A stretch of DNA of 64,000 nt, taken from NCBI GenBank assembly GCA_018136815.1, contig CM030937.1:1809889-1873888 (forward strand). The letters are read 5' to 3'. The notes beneath the pieces were generated by a model. The model was given only the letters and a program-made list of their open reading frames with translations. It had not been told where the DNA came from and did no database searches. The DNA is from Isochrysis galbana (lineage: Eukaryota > Haptophyta > Isochrysidales > Isochrysidaceae). Position 1 is the first letter of the stretch; each line of letters opens with the position of its first letter. The position numbers and the translations under genes are program-made. Shown here in pieces: positions 29,310 to 39,257 of this stretch.

Positions 29310-31426
29310 ATGCTCAGTATCCTGGGGCGGCTCTCCTCGCCCCGGCCGACCATCTCGGTCGGCACAATAACCGATCCGCATCCACTCGAGCTCTCCGATG
29401 CAGAACAGCCGAGTAAGAGAGATAGTGAGCCAGTCAAGCGACAGAAGATCCCACCGTCACCATTCTCCATCATCTTCACCAGTCAGGTCGTCACCGCTGC
29501 CTCCAACTTTGGCGTGCAGTACAACTACACAGCGATTGGTGTGGCACTTGTGTGGATCCACCAGCTCTTTGGTGAGTTTGAGTGGGCAGACTCGCTCTGC
29601 AAGATCGCAGTCTTCGTCGGCACGCTCGTCGGCATGACCTTTTTCGGCTGCGTCGGTGATCTTATCGGCCGGTCGAAGGCGATGGTAGTCACGCTCACTG
29701 TGATGGCGGCAGCAGCCTTCCTGAGTGGCTTCCTACCAATGGGGAGCGATAACTCGGTCTACGCCATCTTGATCGCTTGCCGACTTTGCATTGGGATTGG
29801 CGCAGGAGGTGAGCCCATCACCTACATCTTGATAGGTTGAGTTGCTGTGGATCTTTGTTGCATTGCTCGTTACACGAGACTTCGCCACAGCGCACCCTAC
29901 TTGTGGATGTGCGGCCCCGTTGACGCCGTGACTGCCGCTCGGGAAGTGTAGGCGTCTACCCGCTTGCGGCGGCCAAAGCGAGTGAGGATTGCGTCGACCC
30001 CGACATCAACAAGAAGGCGCAGGCCGCCGCGTGGGCTTTCTTTTGGCGTAATCCAGGCCAGATATGGGTCTACTTACTGGCTATAATCATAGCATGGTGC
30101 CTTGGGGTGCCTTCCGAGAGCGATACTCAGCTCGATCCCGCGGTGTACAAGAGCAGCCTCGCATTCCAAGAGGGAGGACTCTCGATTTTCGTTGGGAAGT
30201 GGGACCTGGCGTGGCGCATTTATCTCGCCAGCGGGTAAGGCACCATTCTCACTGTGCTTGCTCGATGATTGCACGTTTCGGCAACTCTCCTGCACAGCAC
30301 AAGAAATCTCCTGATTTGTTTTGCTGAGGCAGAGGGCCGGAACTAGTATCTATGCTCACGCTTCCTCCCTCGTGACGATGCCCGTGCCTCGTCTTACATG
30401 CACACTACCATCTGGCCAAACAGGTGCATTGCCCCCGCTATCGTTGCAATCGCCGCATATTATGAGCTGCGCGCATCGCAGCTTGAAGAAGACCGCGTTC
30501 CTGATCGTGCGCCATCTCGACGTGGTCCGAGAACAAGCGTTGAGCCGCCTCCACCGTTCTCCCGAGCCTCATCCATGATCGGTGTTGAATCTACTTCTCT
30601 CATTAACAAAATCAAGGCATCCAATCCGGCGAGACCCTTTCTCGCCACGGGAGGTGGCTGGCTGCTCTTCGACTTTGGCTTTTACGGCAACGCTATGATG
30701 CAACCACGAGTTACGCAAATTGTGTTGCCAGATGTCCGAGGCTTCATGGATAAAGCCCTCGTCGCGATGGCCATTTCAAGTGTTGGCATTGCTTTCACTC
30801 TTGTAGTGCTTCCACTGATTCCGAGGCTTGGGCTGCGTAACCTTCAGGAGAGCATCTCCCCTTAGTGCATGCAACAATTTGCGTCCTCGTGGCCAACATT
30901 CTATCCTATACGAGCTGTCTCAGGAATTTCTGCTTGCAATCTTACCCTCGGCAACCCCCCAATGTCACGCGTGTTGCAGATTTCGGGGTTCATTCTAAAT
31001 GCTGCTCTTTCGCTCGCTCTCGGCTCCGCATGGGGGCCGTTGCACACAGCATCCACAGCGAACGATGAGAACAGCGGAGTTGCGACGGCAGCTCTTGTCA
31101 TCTTATACACCCTACTACTTGGGTCGTACTGGATATGTAATGTGACCACCTACATCTTGCCTACGGCCGTTTTTGAAGCCGATGTGCGCTCGACCATGCA
31201 CGGTGCCTCCGCAGCCTGTGGGAAGATTGGAGCCATCGCTGGCACCTACATCTTTGCCTATATCCTCCACACAGCGGTTGACAAGGACAAGGCCATCTTG
31301 GCCGTTCTCCACGCCTGCGCCACGGCTGCCTTGCTAGGCGCTGTTGTGACCTGGTTCGGCACGTCTAAACCAGTGGATGGAGAGGCTCCCGCTCGTGGGC
31401 GGCGACGTGCCACCCCAATGGTGTGA
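29310..31426 (+). CDS. PHO84/PHT1-like major facilitator phosphate transporter
   Basis: Exon 1 is 29310-29808, exon 2 29952-30234, exon 3 begins 30424, and the last exon ends with TGA at 31424-31426. Exons 1-3 join in frame at GT-AG sites, giving about 550-570 residues in all. Visible hallmarks of the MFS phosphate:H+ symporter family are FVGTLVGMTFFGCVGDLIGR (the MFS A-motif loop), CIGIGAGG-VYPLAAAKASE across the first junction, and FLATGGGWLLFDFGFYGN opening the second half. YILPTAVFEADVRSTMHGAS and CGKIGAIAGTYIF complete it. The protein should sit in the plasma membrane and import inorganic phosphate with protons. The exon 3/exon 4 junction (30830-30985) is not settled: no clean GT donor keeps both RLGLRNLQ and RVLQISGF. 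A short acidic N-terminus (residues 1-48) precedes the first helix. Confidence 0.88.
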
Positions 31427-31669
31427 GTTTGATGGTTTCATTGGAAAAAAAATCTTGAAGCTTGTGGAATCGGGGCCGACACACCAAAGAAACCTTCTAA
31501 TGATCTCACCTCGCGCGCGGCCCTGGCATTGGAGAAGCGCAGCCACTGCCGCTCCCCTCCTGCCTTCCCCCCTACCGAAAAGTAAAAGAGGAATCGAGAG
31601 TGGTCTGGCGCTATTCTTGAATCCAAACATTCCGGCCCCGACATCACTATCACTAACCAGTCTATATGG

Positions 31670-31885
31670 TACCCCCCAGGAGCCAACGCCCCCCAGGAGC
31701 TCCCGGGGGCCCCCAGGAGCTATCGGGGGGAAATTTTCTCCCGATCGCCAACAGCCCCACCGAGAGCTATCGGGGGACCGAGAAAATCCCCCGAGAGCTG
31801 TTGGGAGATTGCTCATGGGGGGTGCCGTAAGCGGATCCCCCAGTAGCTATCGGGGGGAGAGGAAATCCCCCGAGAGCAAACGGGG
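31670..31885. repeat. GAGAGCTATCGGGGG interspersed repeat
   Basis: Six or so copies of (C/G)AG(G/T)AGCTATCGGGGGG or CCCCGAGAGC variants are spaced 25-45 bp apart, some inverted relative to others. The pattern continues up to the CT microsatellite. It is non-coding and may be a decayed satellite. Confidence 0.65.
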
Positions 31886-31888
31886 GGT

Positions 31889-32141
<253 letters not shown>

Positions 32142-32550
32142 TCCCTCCCTCCCTCTCTCGGGAGGCAGCGGTAGGGTGCGCGCGACAGCGCCGTTCGTCT
32201 CAGCCGCAACCTCAGTGGGTGGGGGAAGGAAGGGGAGGACGGCGGAAATAGGTGGTGGGTGGCGGCGGCTCAGATGGCGAGAACAGGGGCGGTGCGCTGA
32301 GCAGCCAGGTGCAGGTCAGGTGGCGGCTGGAGGAGCGGCAAGCGTCGGTGAGAGCCAAAGGTGGTGGGGCTGGGAACGAAGAGGGAGGGCGGTCGGTACG
32401 GCGCGCCAGCACCGCACAGAGGTGGAGCGCCGGCTTTCATTGGAAGAGGGCGGCAGGGTCGGCGCGGCGACTGACAAGTTGGCAGAGTTGGTCGCTGGCC
32501 GCACCTGTCACCTGTGGCAGGCGGCGAAGGTGCACGCGCTAGAGCTCAGT

Positions 32551-32805
32551 GTGCGGAGTCAGCTCGTTCAGTGTGTGGAGTTAACTTCTTCAGTGTCTGA
32601 AGTCAACTTGTTGAGGGCAGAGTCAACTTGTTGAGCGGGGAGTCAACATGTTGCGTGTGTGCGGTCAACTTGTCGAGGGTGTGGAGTCAACGTGTTCAGT
32701 GCGTGGAGTCAACGTGTTCAGTGTGTGGAGTCAACTCGTTGAGGGTAGAGTCACCTGGTTCAGCGTGGAGTCAACTTGTTCAGTGTGGAGTCAACTTGTT
32801 GAGTG
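32551..32805 (+). repeat. GTGTGGAGTCAACTTGTTCA minisatellite
   Basis: About 11-12 imperfect tandem copies of a 20-25-bp unit with core GGAGTCAAC(T/G)TGTT, differing mainly in the linker (GAGGGT, CAGTGTG, GAGCGG). No coding signal is seen. It ends at GAGTGAAAATCCGGGCCCC. Confidence 0.9.
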
Positions 32806-33044
32806 AAAATCCGGGCCCCTCCCCAAAAAAGTGGCCGTGAATACAAACCAACAAACAAATGGCAAAGATTTTTTCCGTTTCATGCTCATAATGACACACA
32901 GAGACCTTGCCTTGTCTCTCCTTTACCATGACTCTGCTCCCACACCTGAGACGGGAGACCCGGGTATACACGAGTTCGAAGAGCACTGGCGAAGGACTAA
33001 GTTGTTCCACCGTATACCGGTTCCACCGGGTCTTGAGAGGTTTC

Positions 33045-33085
33045 ACCCGGTACCGGTACCGGTACCGGTACGGTACCGTACCTGT
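33045..33085. repeat. GGTACC palindromic tandem run
   Basis: A chain of GGTACC units (33049-33072 plus a diverged continuation through GGTACCGTACC) is self-complementary at every register and can extrude as a hairpin. It lies just beyond the 3' end of the long LINE ORF1. Confidence 0.8.
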
Positions 33086-33103
33086 GGTACTTATTATAGT
33101 ACT

Positions 33104-34675
33104 CTAATTACTAATTAATGGTAACATTAGATAGATACTCTTAGTGTACATACAGACAACTACACAATACGCAATACGCCCACCGCCCACACCGAGGGAT
33201 CGCCGTCCACGCGCTCCCGCCATGAATCGGCGGCACGGTGCCGCCGCTCCAAGGCCCATAAGGGCCCTGTAGTCCATGGCGTTGCTCACTTCGCGTTGGC
33301 GTTTGCGTTGCTCCGCTTTCGCTTTGTCTTGCTCGCACGTGCATTGGCGAAAACTAACTTGATTCTTGCGTAGATACGATATAGCCCACGGCTTATCGTA
33401 TCCTTTACAGCCCCCTGGGGCGCCGTGAATGGCAATGTCGCCTTCCGGTGTCACGCATTCCACCGAAGAGCGGACAGCGTAGTCCAAATTGAAGTTTTCC
33501 CCATCATCGAGGGTCACGTGAAAGGTCCTCGGGAATCGATGGCCTAGGGCCGTCGTGTCCGTGTATACGTAGAAGTGCCAGATCGGGCGCTTGCCCGCCT
33601 CGACTTTCGTGATTCCTTCGATCGTAGTTTTGACTCGTTGTTGGTTGCCCCTAAGGACATGGAATCCTTCACGCTCCAGTGCGCTAGCCAAGTGTCGAGT
33701 CTTGGTTTTGTACGCCTTAACAGGGTCGAAGATGCGGAAAACGATGTACGTGGCGACCTCCTTGAGGGAGGACCGGACCGCGCTAGACTTGCGTGGCGCT
33801 GAATCGGCTAGCTCGCCATAGGTGACTCCAAATTCGTGCTGGACTCCCGAGAGCACCGTTTGAATTTTGTCGCCGTAGGCCGCCTTGAATTGATTGTGTG
33901 CATCGTCGTCGACATAGAAAATCCAAGGGCCCTTTCGGCCCTTATCCATACCGTCTGGCGTGGCATCTAGGCCTTCCAGCCTAGAGAGTAGGAATTTCAT
34001 GAATGTGAATGTAGCTACATCCTCACTCTTAATGTCCTTTTTGTCCTCAGCTAGCTGAGCTAGCTGAATGAAAAAGGGGGTGTCTTCCGGCTCCTCTTCC
34101 TCCTCTGGAGGGGGGGAAGCGAATGGGGTAGTGCTGTTTGGGGTCGGCTTTGGATCCGATTGAGGGTCGGCCCGCTTGCGCGATTGTGGCTGATGCTGTT
34201 GGGCTGGTGGTTGCTGGGCTTGCTTGTGTGGTTCCTTCCCCTTGTGTCCATGTGCGGCTTGCGCGTATGACTTGGGCGGCTGATGTGGTTGTTGGTTGGA
34301 GGGAGCAAAAGCTCCAAGGATTGTTTGTTGTGTCATGTGCCCGCCCCCGAGGGGTGCACAGGTGGTAGGAGTTGCCTCCATGGGGGTGGCAGCAGAGCTG
34401 CCACACCCCATGGGGAGTCCTTGAGTGGGTGGCTGAGCCACGGCACTGGTGGGCTGAGCCTGGCTCAGGGTCTGCTGGTCTGCAGGGAACAGGGCCATGC
34501 CTGTTCCCTGCTTCTGTGGCTGCCTGGGAGGCGAGGGAGGCGGCGCCATCTCGACGTCGTGGTCGGGCGGTGCGGAGGCCTGCGAGCGCTTCGGCTCCGG
34601 CGGCTTGGGGCGGCCCCGTTGGGGCGTCGTGGCGGCGGGGGGCTGGGGAGTGGGAGCGGTCGGCGCGCGCTCCAT
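33104..34675 (-). mobile_element. LINE-type retrotransposon ORF1, long copy
   Basis: The open frame encodes 523 residues starting MERAPTAPTPQPP. The first 220 are Pro/Gln-rich and basic (RGRPKPPEPKRSQA, KGKEPHKQAQQPPAQQHQPQ), as expected for a nucleic-acid-binding leader. A folded region follows at about 225-470: FFIQLAQLAEDKKD, KGPWIFYVDDDAHNQFKAAY, VATYIVFRIFDPVKAYKTKT, RPIWHFYVYTDTT, FPRTFHVTLDDGENFNLDY. The C-terminal 50 residues change character near 33270 and probably derive from other sequence. A truncated copy of the N-terminus is at 7848-8146, and an analogous MERAP start at 38067. Assignment to ORF1 rests on position next to LINE leaders and similarity in style, not on a named domain. 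No ORF2 follows. Confidence 0.7.
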
Positions 34676-34676
34676 C

Positions 34677-34695
34677 GCTAAAACTATAACAATAG
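34677..34695 (-). promoter_or_regulatory. Conserved 19-nt box immediately upstream of LINE ORF1
   Basis: Plus-strand GCTAAAACTATAACAATAG directly abuts the ORF1 start and is identical at 8128-8146 in the truncated copy, while bases further upstream have diverged. Strict conservation suggests a translation-start or ribonucleoprotein-binding role, or simply recent common ancestry. Confidence 0.5.
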
Positions 34696-34739
34696 TTTTT
34701 GCCTCGAGCGAAGTTAGAACAAAGGAGAAGCCACAGTCT

Positions 34740-34925
34740 CCCGCCCCCTCCACTCCAACCCCCGGCCGAGGCAGTGCGCGCGGCCTCCCCGGAACCAGCT
34801 CTCCACTAAAGAGGAAACGGGGGAAGGGGGAGGGGGTTGCTAGGGGTTAAGGTTGGGTAGAAGGGAGGGCCACAAGCACACTGCCTCACGCCGCACGTGT
34901 AGCGGGGATTTTTAAGAAGATTTTT
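34740..34925 (-). mobile_element. LINE 5' leader, long copy
   Basis: This block precedes ORF1 on the minus strand and is repeated as an orphan at 19695-19890. Its far end carries GTAGCGGGGATTTTTAAGAAGAT; a diverged form of that word is also at 22201-22217. It probably marks the 5' end of the element, since similarity stops there in both copies. Confidence 0.65.
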
Positions 34926-35138
34926 TTCTTTATAGTACTATTTTTGCAAAACTGGAAACTGGCGTCATTTACAATCAAGCAAGTATGAGGTACGAAACGA
35001 AGTAAACGACGATCGCGAGTGCTAGCGTCACTCTCTCGTCTCTGCGTCCGACGTCGAGTTCGAGCGGCGCGCTGGCTGAGTTGGGGGCAACGGGGTGTGG
35101 CCGCTTGTGCGCGTGAGAGGCAGTGCCGTCGAGAAGAG

Positions 35139-35984
35139 ATGCGAGGCGTTCTCGCCGCCCTCCTCTTCTTGCTTCTTGCTCTTCTGTCCCCGGCGCATGG
35201 GCTCTTCCGCATCCCCCCGCCGCCGCAGGCCGCACCCATCGATGGGCTCATCTCTACTGTCGCAGAAGCCATCCTGCGGGGCCGGCTGCAAAAGGCGGAC
35301 CGGGTCGAGGTTAGAGTCGACAGCGGCAGTCCCATCGAACTGATCAGCGGTACTGTGCGGGGGGTTCGCGTGCGTGGCTCGAATTGGTGCACGCCAATGC
35401 GGCTCTCCTGCCGCTCCTTGGAGGTCAGTGTTGGGCGAGCCGCCGTCGACGTCCCTTCTCTGATCACGAAGCAGGCCATCACCCTCGTGCAACCTGCTAT
35501 CGGCAAAGCGACCATCAGCTTCTCGGCAACCGACTGGGGATCCTTCTTGGAGCACCCTCTTTTCATCCAGGCGATATCCGCCAAGCTGAGCGCGAGCAAG
35601 ACCAGCCTAAGGAGAGAACCCCCCAAGTTTGGTTCAGCTTCCGTCTCCTTCGAGGAGGGAGTCATTCGATTTCCGGTGCTATGGGATTCCATAAAGCTGG
35701 ATGTCCGGCTCGGTCAACCCTTGACATCCAAGGCGGCTGTGGTTACCGCTGTCGTAATCAAGCAGCCAGTCGCCGATAGCAACTCTCCCAATGGTGTGGA
35801 GGAGCATCCTCGGATAGCTGCAAGTGAGGCCACCATGTGGCTCACCAGCTTTTTCAATGAGCTGGAGCTCAATCTCGATGGCGTGCGCTTTCGCTTTGCA
35901 CGACTAACGATCGATAGTCAAACTCTCATCCTCGATCTTCGCGTGGTGGTCAATCGTTTTCCCAGCCCCATGGTCAATTTCTAG
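35139..35984 (+). CDS. DUF2993/LmeA-like secreted or plastid protein
   Basis: The 281-residue product starts MRGVLAALLFLLLALLSPAHG, a clean signal peptide; the frame is open further upstream, but this ATG places the signal at the N-terminus. The body matches the LmeA/DUF2993 style found in cyanobacteria, plastids and actinobacteria: ADRVEVRVDSGSPIELISGT, VRGVRVRGSNW, CRSLEVSVGRAAVDVPSLIT and ISFSATDWGSFLEHPLF. LmeA-type proteins bind phospholipid in the periplasm; in algae a plastid-envelope role is plausible but unproven. A signal peptide followed by a plastid-type family agrees with import into a secondary plastid. The C-terminus (RVVVNRFPSPMVNF) may be cut by an unrecognised intron. Confidence 0.7.
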   Translation: MRGVLAALLFLLLALLSPAHGLFRIPPPPQAAPIDGLISTVAEAILRGRLQKADRVEVRVDSGSPIELISGTVRGVRVRGSNWCTPMRLSCRSLEVSVGRAAVDVPSLITKQAITLVQPAIGKATISFSATDWGSFLEHPLFIQAISAKLSASKTSLRREPPKFGSASVSFEEGVIRFPVLWDSIKLDVRLGQPLTSKAAVVTAVVIKQPVADSNSPNGVEEHPRIAASEATMWLTSFFNELELNLDGVRFRFARLTIDSQTLILDLRVVVNRFPSPMVNF

Positions 35985-35999
35985 AAACCCGACAGGCGC

Positions 36000-36400
36000 T
36001 TGCGACTTGCCAATACACCGGTATCGATGTGCCAATTCACGTGGGCATCAGACTCAGTCTCGCCCCAAGGTATATCTCAGCACGTGCTATTGTTAATGGG
36101 TTGGAGGCTAGGCGACGGTGGGGACGGCCACTCAGCCATTAGCCACAAAAGTACGGAGATGGATTTATTGGCGTGTGCATATGCACATGCCTTTCTGAGT
36201 CTTGCGTGAGAGTGGCAGACCGGAAATCGGGTACGGGTGGGTCTGAGTGTGCAGAAGCCTCTTTGGGCTCAGCACTGGCACACTCGTCGTCTCTTAGCGC
36301 CTCTAGTAAGTGTATACCGAGAAATCTCCACATCGAGCAGCACATCATCCGAATTTCTTTTCCCTTTCTCCAAAGTTAGCCTTTCAGCCCCGGGCCGTAA
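36000..36400. other. Intergenic, no gene seen
   Basis: Short frames without motif follow the DUF2993 gene. At 36396-36425 a GAGGGTGCAACCTCAGGTT word begins that is inverted at about 40961-40990. Confidence 0.5.
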
Positions 36401-36490
36401 GAGGGTGCAACCTCAGGTTTGGTTGTTTTTTTCGCAAGTGCCCCCCATGTGGACGGTATAAGTTCTACTTAAAGGACCCCCTTTTTTACA
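36396..36490 (+). repeat. Short dispersed repeat with an inverted copy at 40900-40990
   Basis: The word AGAGGGTGCAACCTCAGGTT and following sequence translate RGCNLRFGCFF. The reverse strand at 40900-40990 gives RGCNLRFPSFF. Both are followed by T- or A-rich runs. It is a small repeat family with unclear borders. Confidence 0.5.
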
Positions 36491-36544
36491 GTACAAACGT
36501 GGCGGCGGCGAGGGTGGTGGAGGGGAGGGCGGGGGCGGCGAGGG

Positions 36545-36736
36545 CAGCGCGCCGCCGTAGAAGCGCTCGTTCGGGAAGCGCAGCAGCTCGGGGTGCATCC
36601 GCCGCTGCACGGTCAGCCGCTCGGCGGGGACGCCCAGCGCCGTCAGCCGTTCGAGCAGGCTGCGCTCGTGCCGCAGCGCGCGGCCCTCCTCCGAGACGAC
36701 CGCCGGCAGCTGGCGCGTGTCGCCCACCAGCTGTAG
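36545..36736 (-). pseudogene. Fragment of a UPF1/SEN1-like superfamily 1 helicase
   Basis: The minus strand reads LQLVGDTRQLPAVVSEEG, ERSLLERLTALGVPAERLT and VQRRMHPELLRFPNERFYGG in one frame. GD(T/H)xQLPxVV is SF1 helicase motif III, and QxRMHPxIxxFPNxxFY is motif IV of the UPF1/SEN1/AAA_12 group. Only about 61 codons are present, bounded by a GGGGAGGG run at one side and a sharp break at 36737. GC content is higher than in the surroundings. It is an isolated exon-sized piece of a helicase gene, probably moved here by a transposon or retroposition. Confidence 0.82.
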
Positions 36737-37037
36737 CTAGATCTCAGCGTCGCAAGAATTTGGATGCGTACTGCTACGCGACTACTCTTAAAAATATATG
36801 TATCGGATGGGGCCCGACACTCAGATACCGCGCGGGGGCCCCGGCCCGCCGGTCCATTATAACTTTATGACATCTCGGCGTATATATATAGGGAAAAAAA
36901 CATCTGAAGATTCTGGGCTACACACCTACGATACCAAGGTACCCCCCTATCTATATGGACATCGCCCTTCACTTCCCTTCCCTCCACCTCTTTCCCTTCC
37001 CCCGTCATTCCGTCATTTCTTTGTCTTTGGTATCCGG

Positions 37038-37700
37038 GGTGCGATAGTAAGAGCCGAGGAGTTGGTCACCAAACAATTCTTCAAGAAGTTCACCCCTAGA
37101 CACGCGAGCGGCGATATACCAGTACTTTTCGACCGAGTCGATTGGGACAAGCCGCACCCGAACCTGTCGGAAGTTAACACGACCAGGAAGGATACGGCCA
37201 TTCTAGCGTCACTTAGGAGATACTACGTGTGGCTATTCCGAGAAAAACCTTCCCAAGAGTCGGAGCTTCTCCTTCAACTTCTGAAGGCGCAACAGATTCC
37301 GGCGAGCCACAGAATTTGTCTAGACAATCCGATCTCGCACTCAGAGATAATTCGAGCTATCCGGCAACTGGCAAAAGGAAAGTCGGCGGGACCCGACGGC
37401 ATCCCGATGGAATTCTATCAGATCTTCGAGAAGACCATAGTACCGCACCTCTCTAGGATGCTAAACGAGGCGTACGCGGAGGGCGCTTTACCGGAGGACA
37501 CATGCTACGGAGACATCTCACTCCTATACAAGAACGGCGACTCACGAGACCCGAGAAACTACAGGCCCATCACGCTCCTACAGACGGACTATAAAATACT
37601 AGCAAAGATTTTAGCGAATAGATTGAGAACCACGATACATACCATAGTATCTAAGGAACAAGTGGGCTTCGTGCCTAGACGCATGATAGGGGAGGCCACC
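37038..37700 (+). mobile_element. LINE reverse transcriptase fragment
   Basis: About 220 codons are open: GAIVRAEELVTKQFFKKFTP, TTRKDTAILASLRRYYVWLF, then LAKGKSAGPDGIPMEFYQIF, GDISLLYKNGDSRDPRNYRP, ITLLQTDYKILAKILANRLR and EQVGFVPRRMIGEATHL. This spans blocks 0 to about 3 of a non-LTR RT and stops before the (Y/F)xDD motif. The frame is intact, so this copy is younger than that at 24750-25653. At about 37700 it joins, tail first, an ORF1 fragment on the opposite strand. Confidence 0.9.
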
Positions 37701-38067
37701 CACCTGCGGCGCTGTGGCGTTGATGGTGCCCGGCCAGCCCCTCGCGCCTGGGCGCGAGGGCGGTACCTCGGCTGTGTAGGGGCCAGGCCCGGAGGCCTTC
37801 CCTATTGGAGCGTCCTGCTTGCGAGTCGTGCTGGGTGTGGCTGTGGAGGGTGTTGTGGGGTTTGTGCTGTAGCACTTCTGTCAGCATGGCGGCTTCCCGC
37901 TCACTGTTCGTGGTGATGCTGGGGCGTGGCGAGGTGGTTCTGGTGCCCACCTGGCTGGGGGTGTCATCCTGGCGCGGTCGCTTCGGCGACATCGGCGTGT
38001 CCATCAAGGCTTCGTCCATCGCGGCGAGGGCCGCGGCAGCGAGGGCGGGAGGCGGCGCGCGCTCCAT
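37690..38067 (-). mobile_element. LINE ORF1 5' fragment in inverted orientation
   Basis: ATG at 38065-38067 opens a frame MERAPPPALAAAALAAMDEA, then MSPKRPRQDDTPSQVGTRTT and AMLTEVLQHKPHNTLHSHTQ. The MERAP start echoes the other ORF1 copies; the remainder is a different Ser/Thr/His-rich variant. The frame runs into the inverted RT at about 37700, so it is truncated after about 120 codons. Confidence 0.5.
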
Positions 38068-38197
38068 GACCCTATCAGTTTACTGATAGTTGGCTCGGCG
38101 TACACAGAAGAATTCAAGTAAACTGCTAGTCCATTTAATTCTGGGAGGGGGGGGGGGGTATTGTAATAGGGAGAGGGGGAGGCGGCGAAGGGGCGCG

Positions 38198-38821
38198 ATG
38201 ATGCACGGCGTGGCGCTGATTGCGGTGCTCGGCGCGCTGCGGGTGCCCGTGGCACCACGCATGTGCTCGCCGCCGCCCGCGAGCTCTTCGTCGCAGCGGC
38301 CACCCTGGCTCAAGTTCTTCAACAAGGAGGACAACGACGAGAGCGACTCGTGGCCCGTCTCGCGAGACTTGATTGCGCAGCACATGAAGCGTGATGTGGT
38401 CTACCTCAGCCCAGACGATGACCTCAAGAAGGCGGGGCGGACACTGGATAAGGCGGGCGTGACGGGCGCTCCGGTGCTGCAGGACGGCAAGGTTGTCGGC
38501 ATCCTCTCGCAAACAGACCTGCTCTACAAGGTGGCAGGACGTGCCTCTCTCCGGCTGGCAGGCGACGGCGCGGCCAGCGTGCGCTACGCGGAGAACACGA
38601 TGAAGCTCAGGAAGATTGAGGCGGACACGGTCGCCTCCGCCATGTCAAGGAATCCGGCATGCATCAGCGAGACGGCCACGATGCAAGAGGCTGCTGCGCG
38701 CATGCTCAAATCTCGTCACAACCGCCTGTGTGTTATCAATCCAGTGGGTAGGCTTGTAGGGATCATTACCTCCTCGGATGTGGTGCGCCTGGCTCTGCGC
38801 GAGGACAAGATTTCACCATAG
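38198..38821 (+). CDS. CBS-domain-pair protein, probably organelle-targeted
   Basis: The product of 207 residues starts MMHGVALIAVLGALRVPVAP, a hydrophobic leader with a following RMCSPPPASSSS segment that fits a signal plus transit peptide of a secondary plastid. CBS 1 lies at about 60-115 (IAQHMKRDVVYLSPDDDLKK, VTGAPVLQDGKVVGILSQTD) and CBS 2 at about 150-205 (VASAMSRNPACISETATMQE, HNRLCVINPVGRLVGIITSS). Stand-alone CBS pairs bind adenosine nucleotides and in plant chloroplasts (CDCP/CBSX type) modulate thioredoxins. A similar role here is inference. The frame is intact and ends TAG at 38819-38821. No intron is needed. Confidence 0.85.
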   Translation: MMHGVALIAVLGALRVPVAPRMCSPPPASSSSQRPPWLKFFNKEDNDESDSWPVSRDLIAQHMKRDVVYLSPDDDLKKAGRTLDKAGVTGAPVLQDGKVVGILSQTDLLYKVAGRASLRLAGDGAASVRYAENTMKLRKIEADTVASAMSRNPACISETATMQEAAARMLKSRHNRLCVINPVGRLVGIITSSDVVRLALREDKISP

Positions 38822-38829
38822 GGTGCAGT

Positions 38830-39255
38830 GCATGAAACAGCGTGGATGCGTTCTGTCGAGTACGCTGAGGATGGAGGTTGTTCAAATTCTGATGCAGACA
38901 AGGAAGTAGATCTGTCGCGATCGCCAAATGCATCGCAGGTTGATGGTGGCCTAAATGGTAAATAAATTTAAGAATTTCTTATCCGGGCGGTATGCGACAA
39001 GGACATAGGACTCACACACAGAGAGCGGGCTCTTTCGAACGGGACATCCCATCACAGCAAGCTACCCTTGCCCCCTTATGCCAATGCCACACGAACTCTT
39101 CTCAAGCATTCTTTCTGCTAGCTATCGCAGTTGGCCAAAGGCGCGTGTCGAAGTCGACAGTATGCGTATCAATTATTAAGTCACGTAAACTAATAAATTA
39201 TGGGTGAAAAATAGTCGTCCGTTGTTAGACTGTAGTGAATTTGGCGACAAAATCT
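38830..39255. other. Spacer, no gene seen
   Basis: GC content drops from about 38950 onward. Only short frames without motif are seen. It forms the right-hand (plus-strand) flank of the AT-richer island containing the beta-hydroxylase relic. Confidence 0.5.
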
Positions 39256-39257
39256 AA

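Noticed and set aside
32551-32805. CRISPR array
   Set aside because: The units are continuous imperfect tandem repeats without unique spacers of constant length, no cas genes occur, and the window is eukaryotic.
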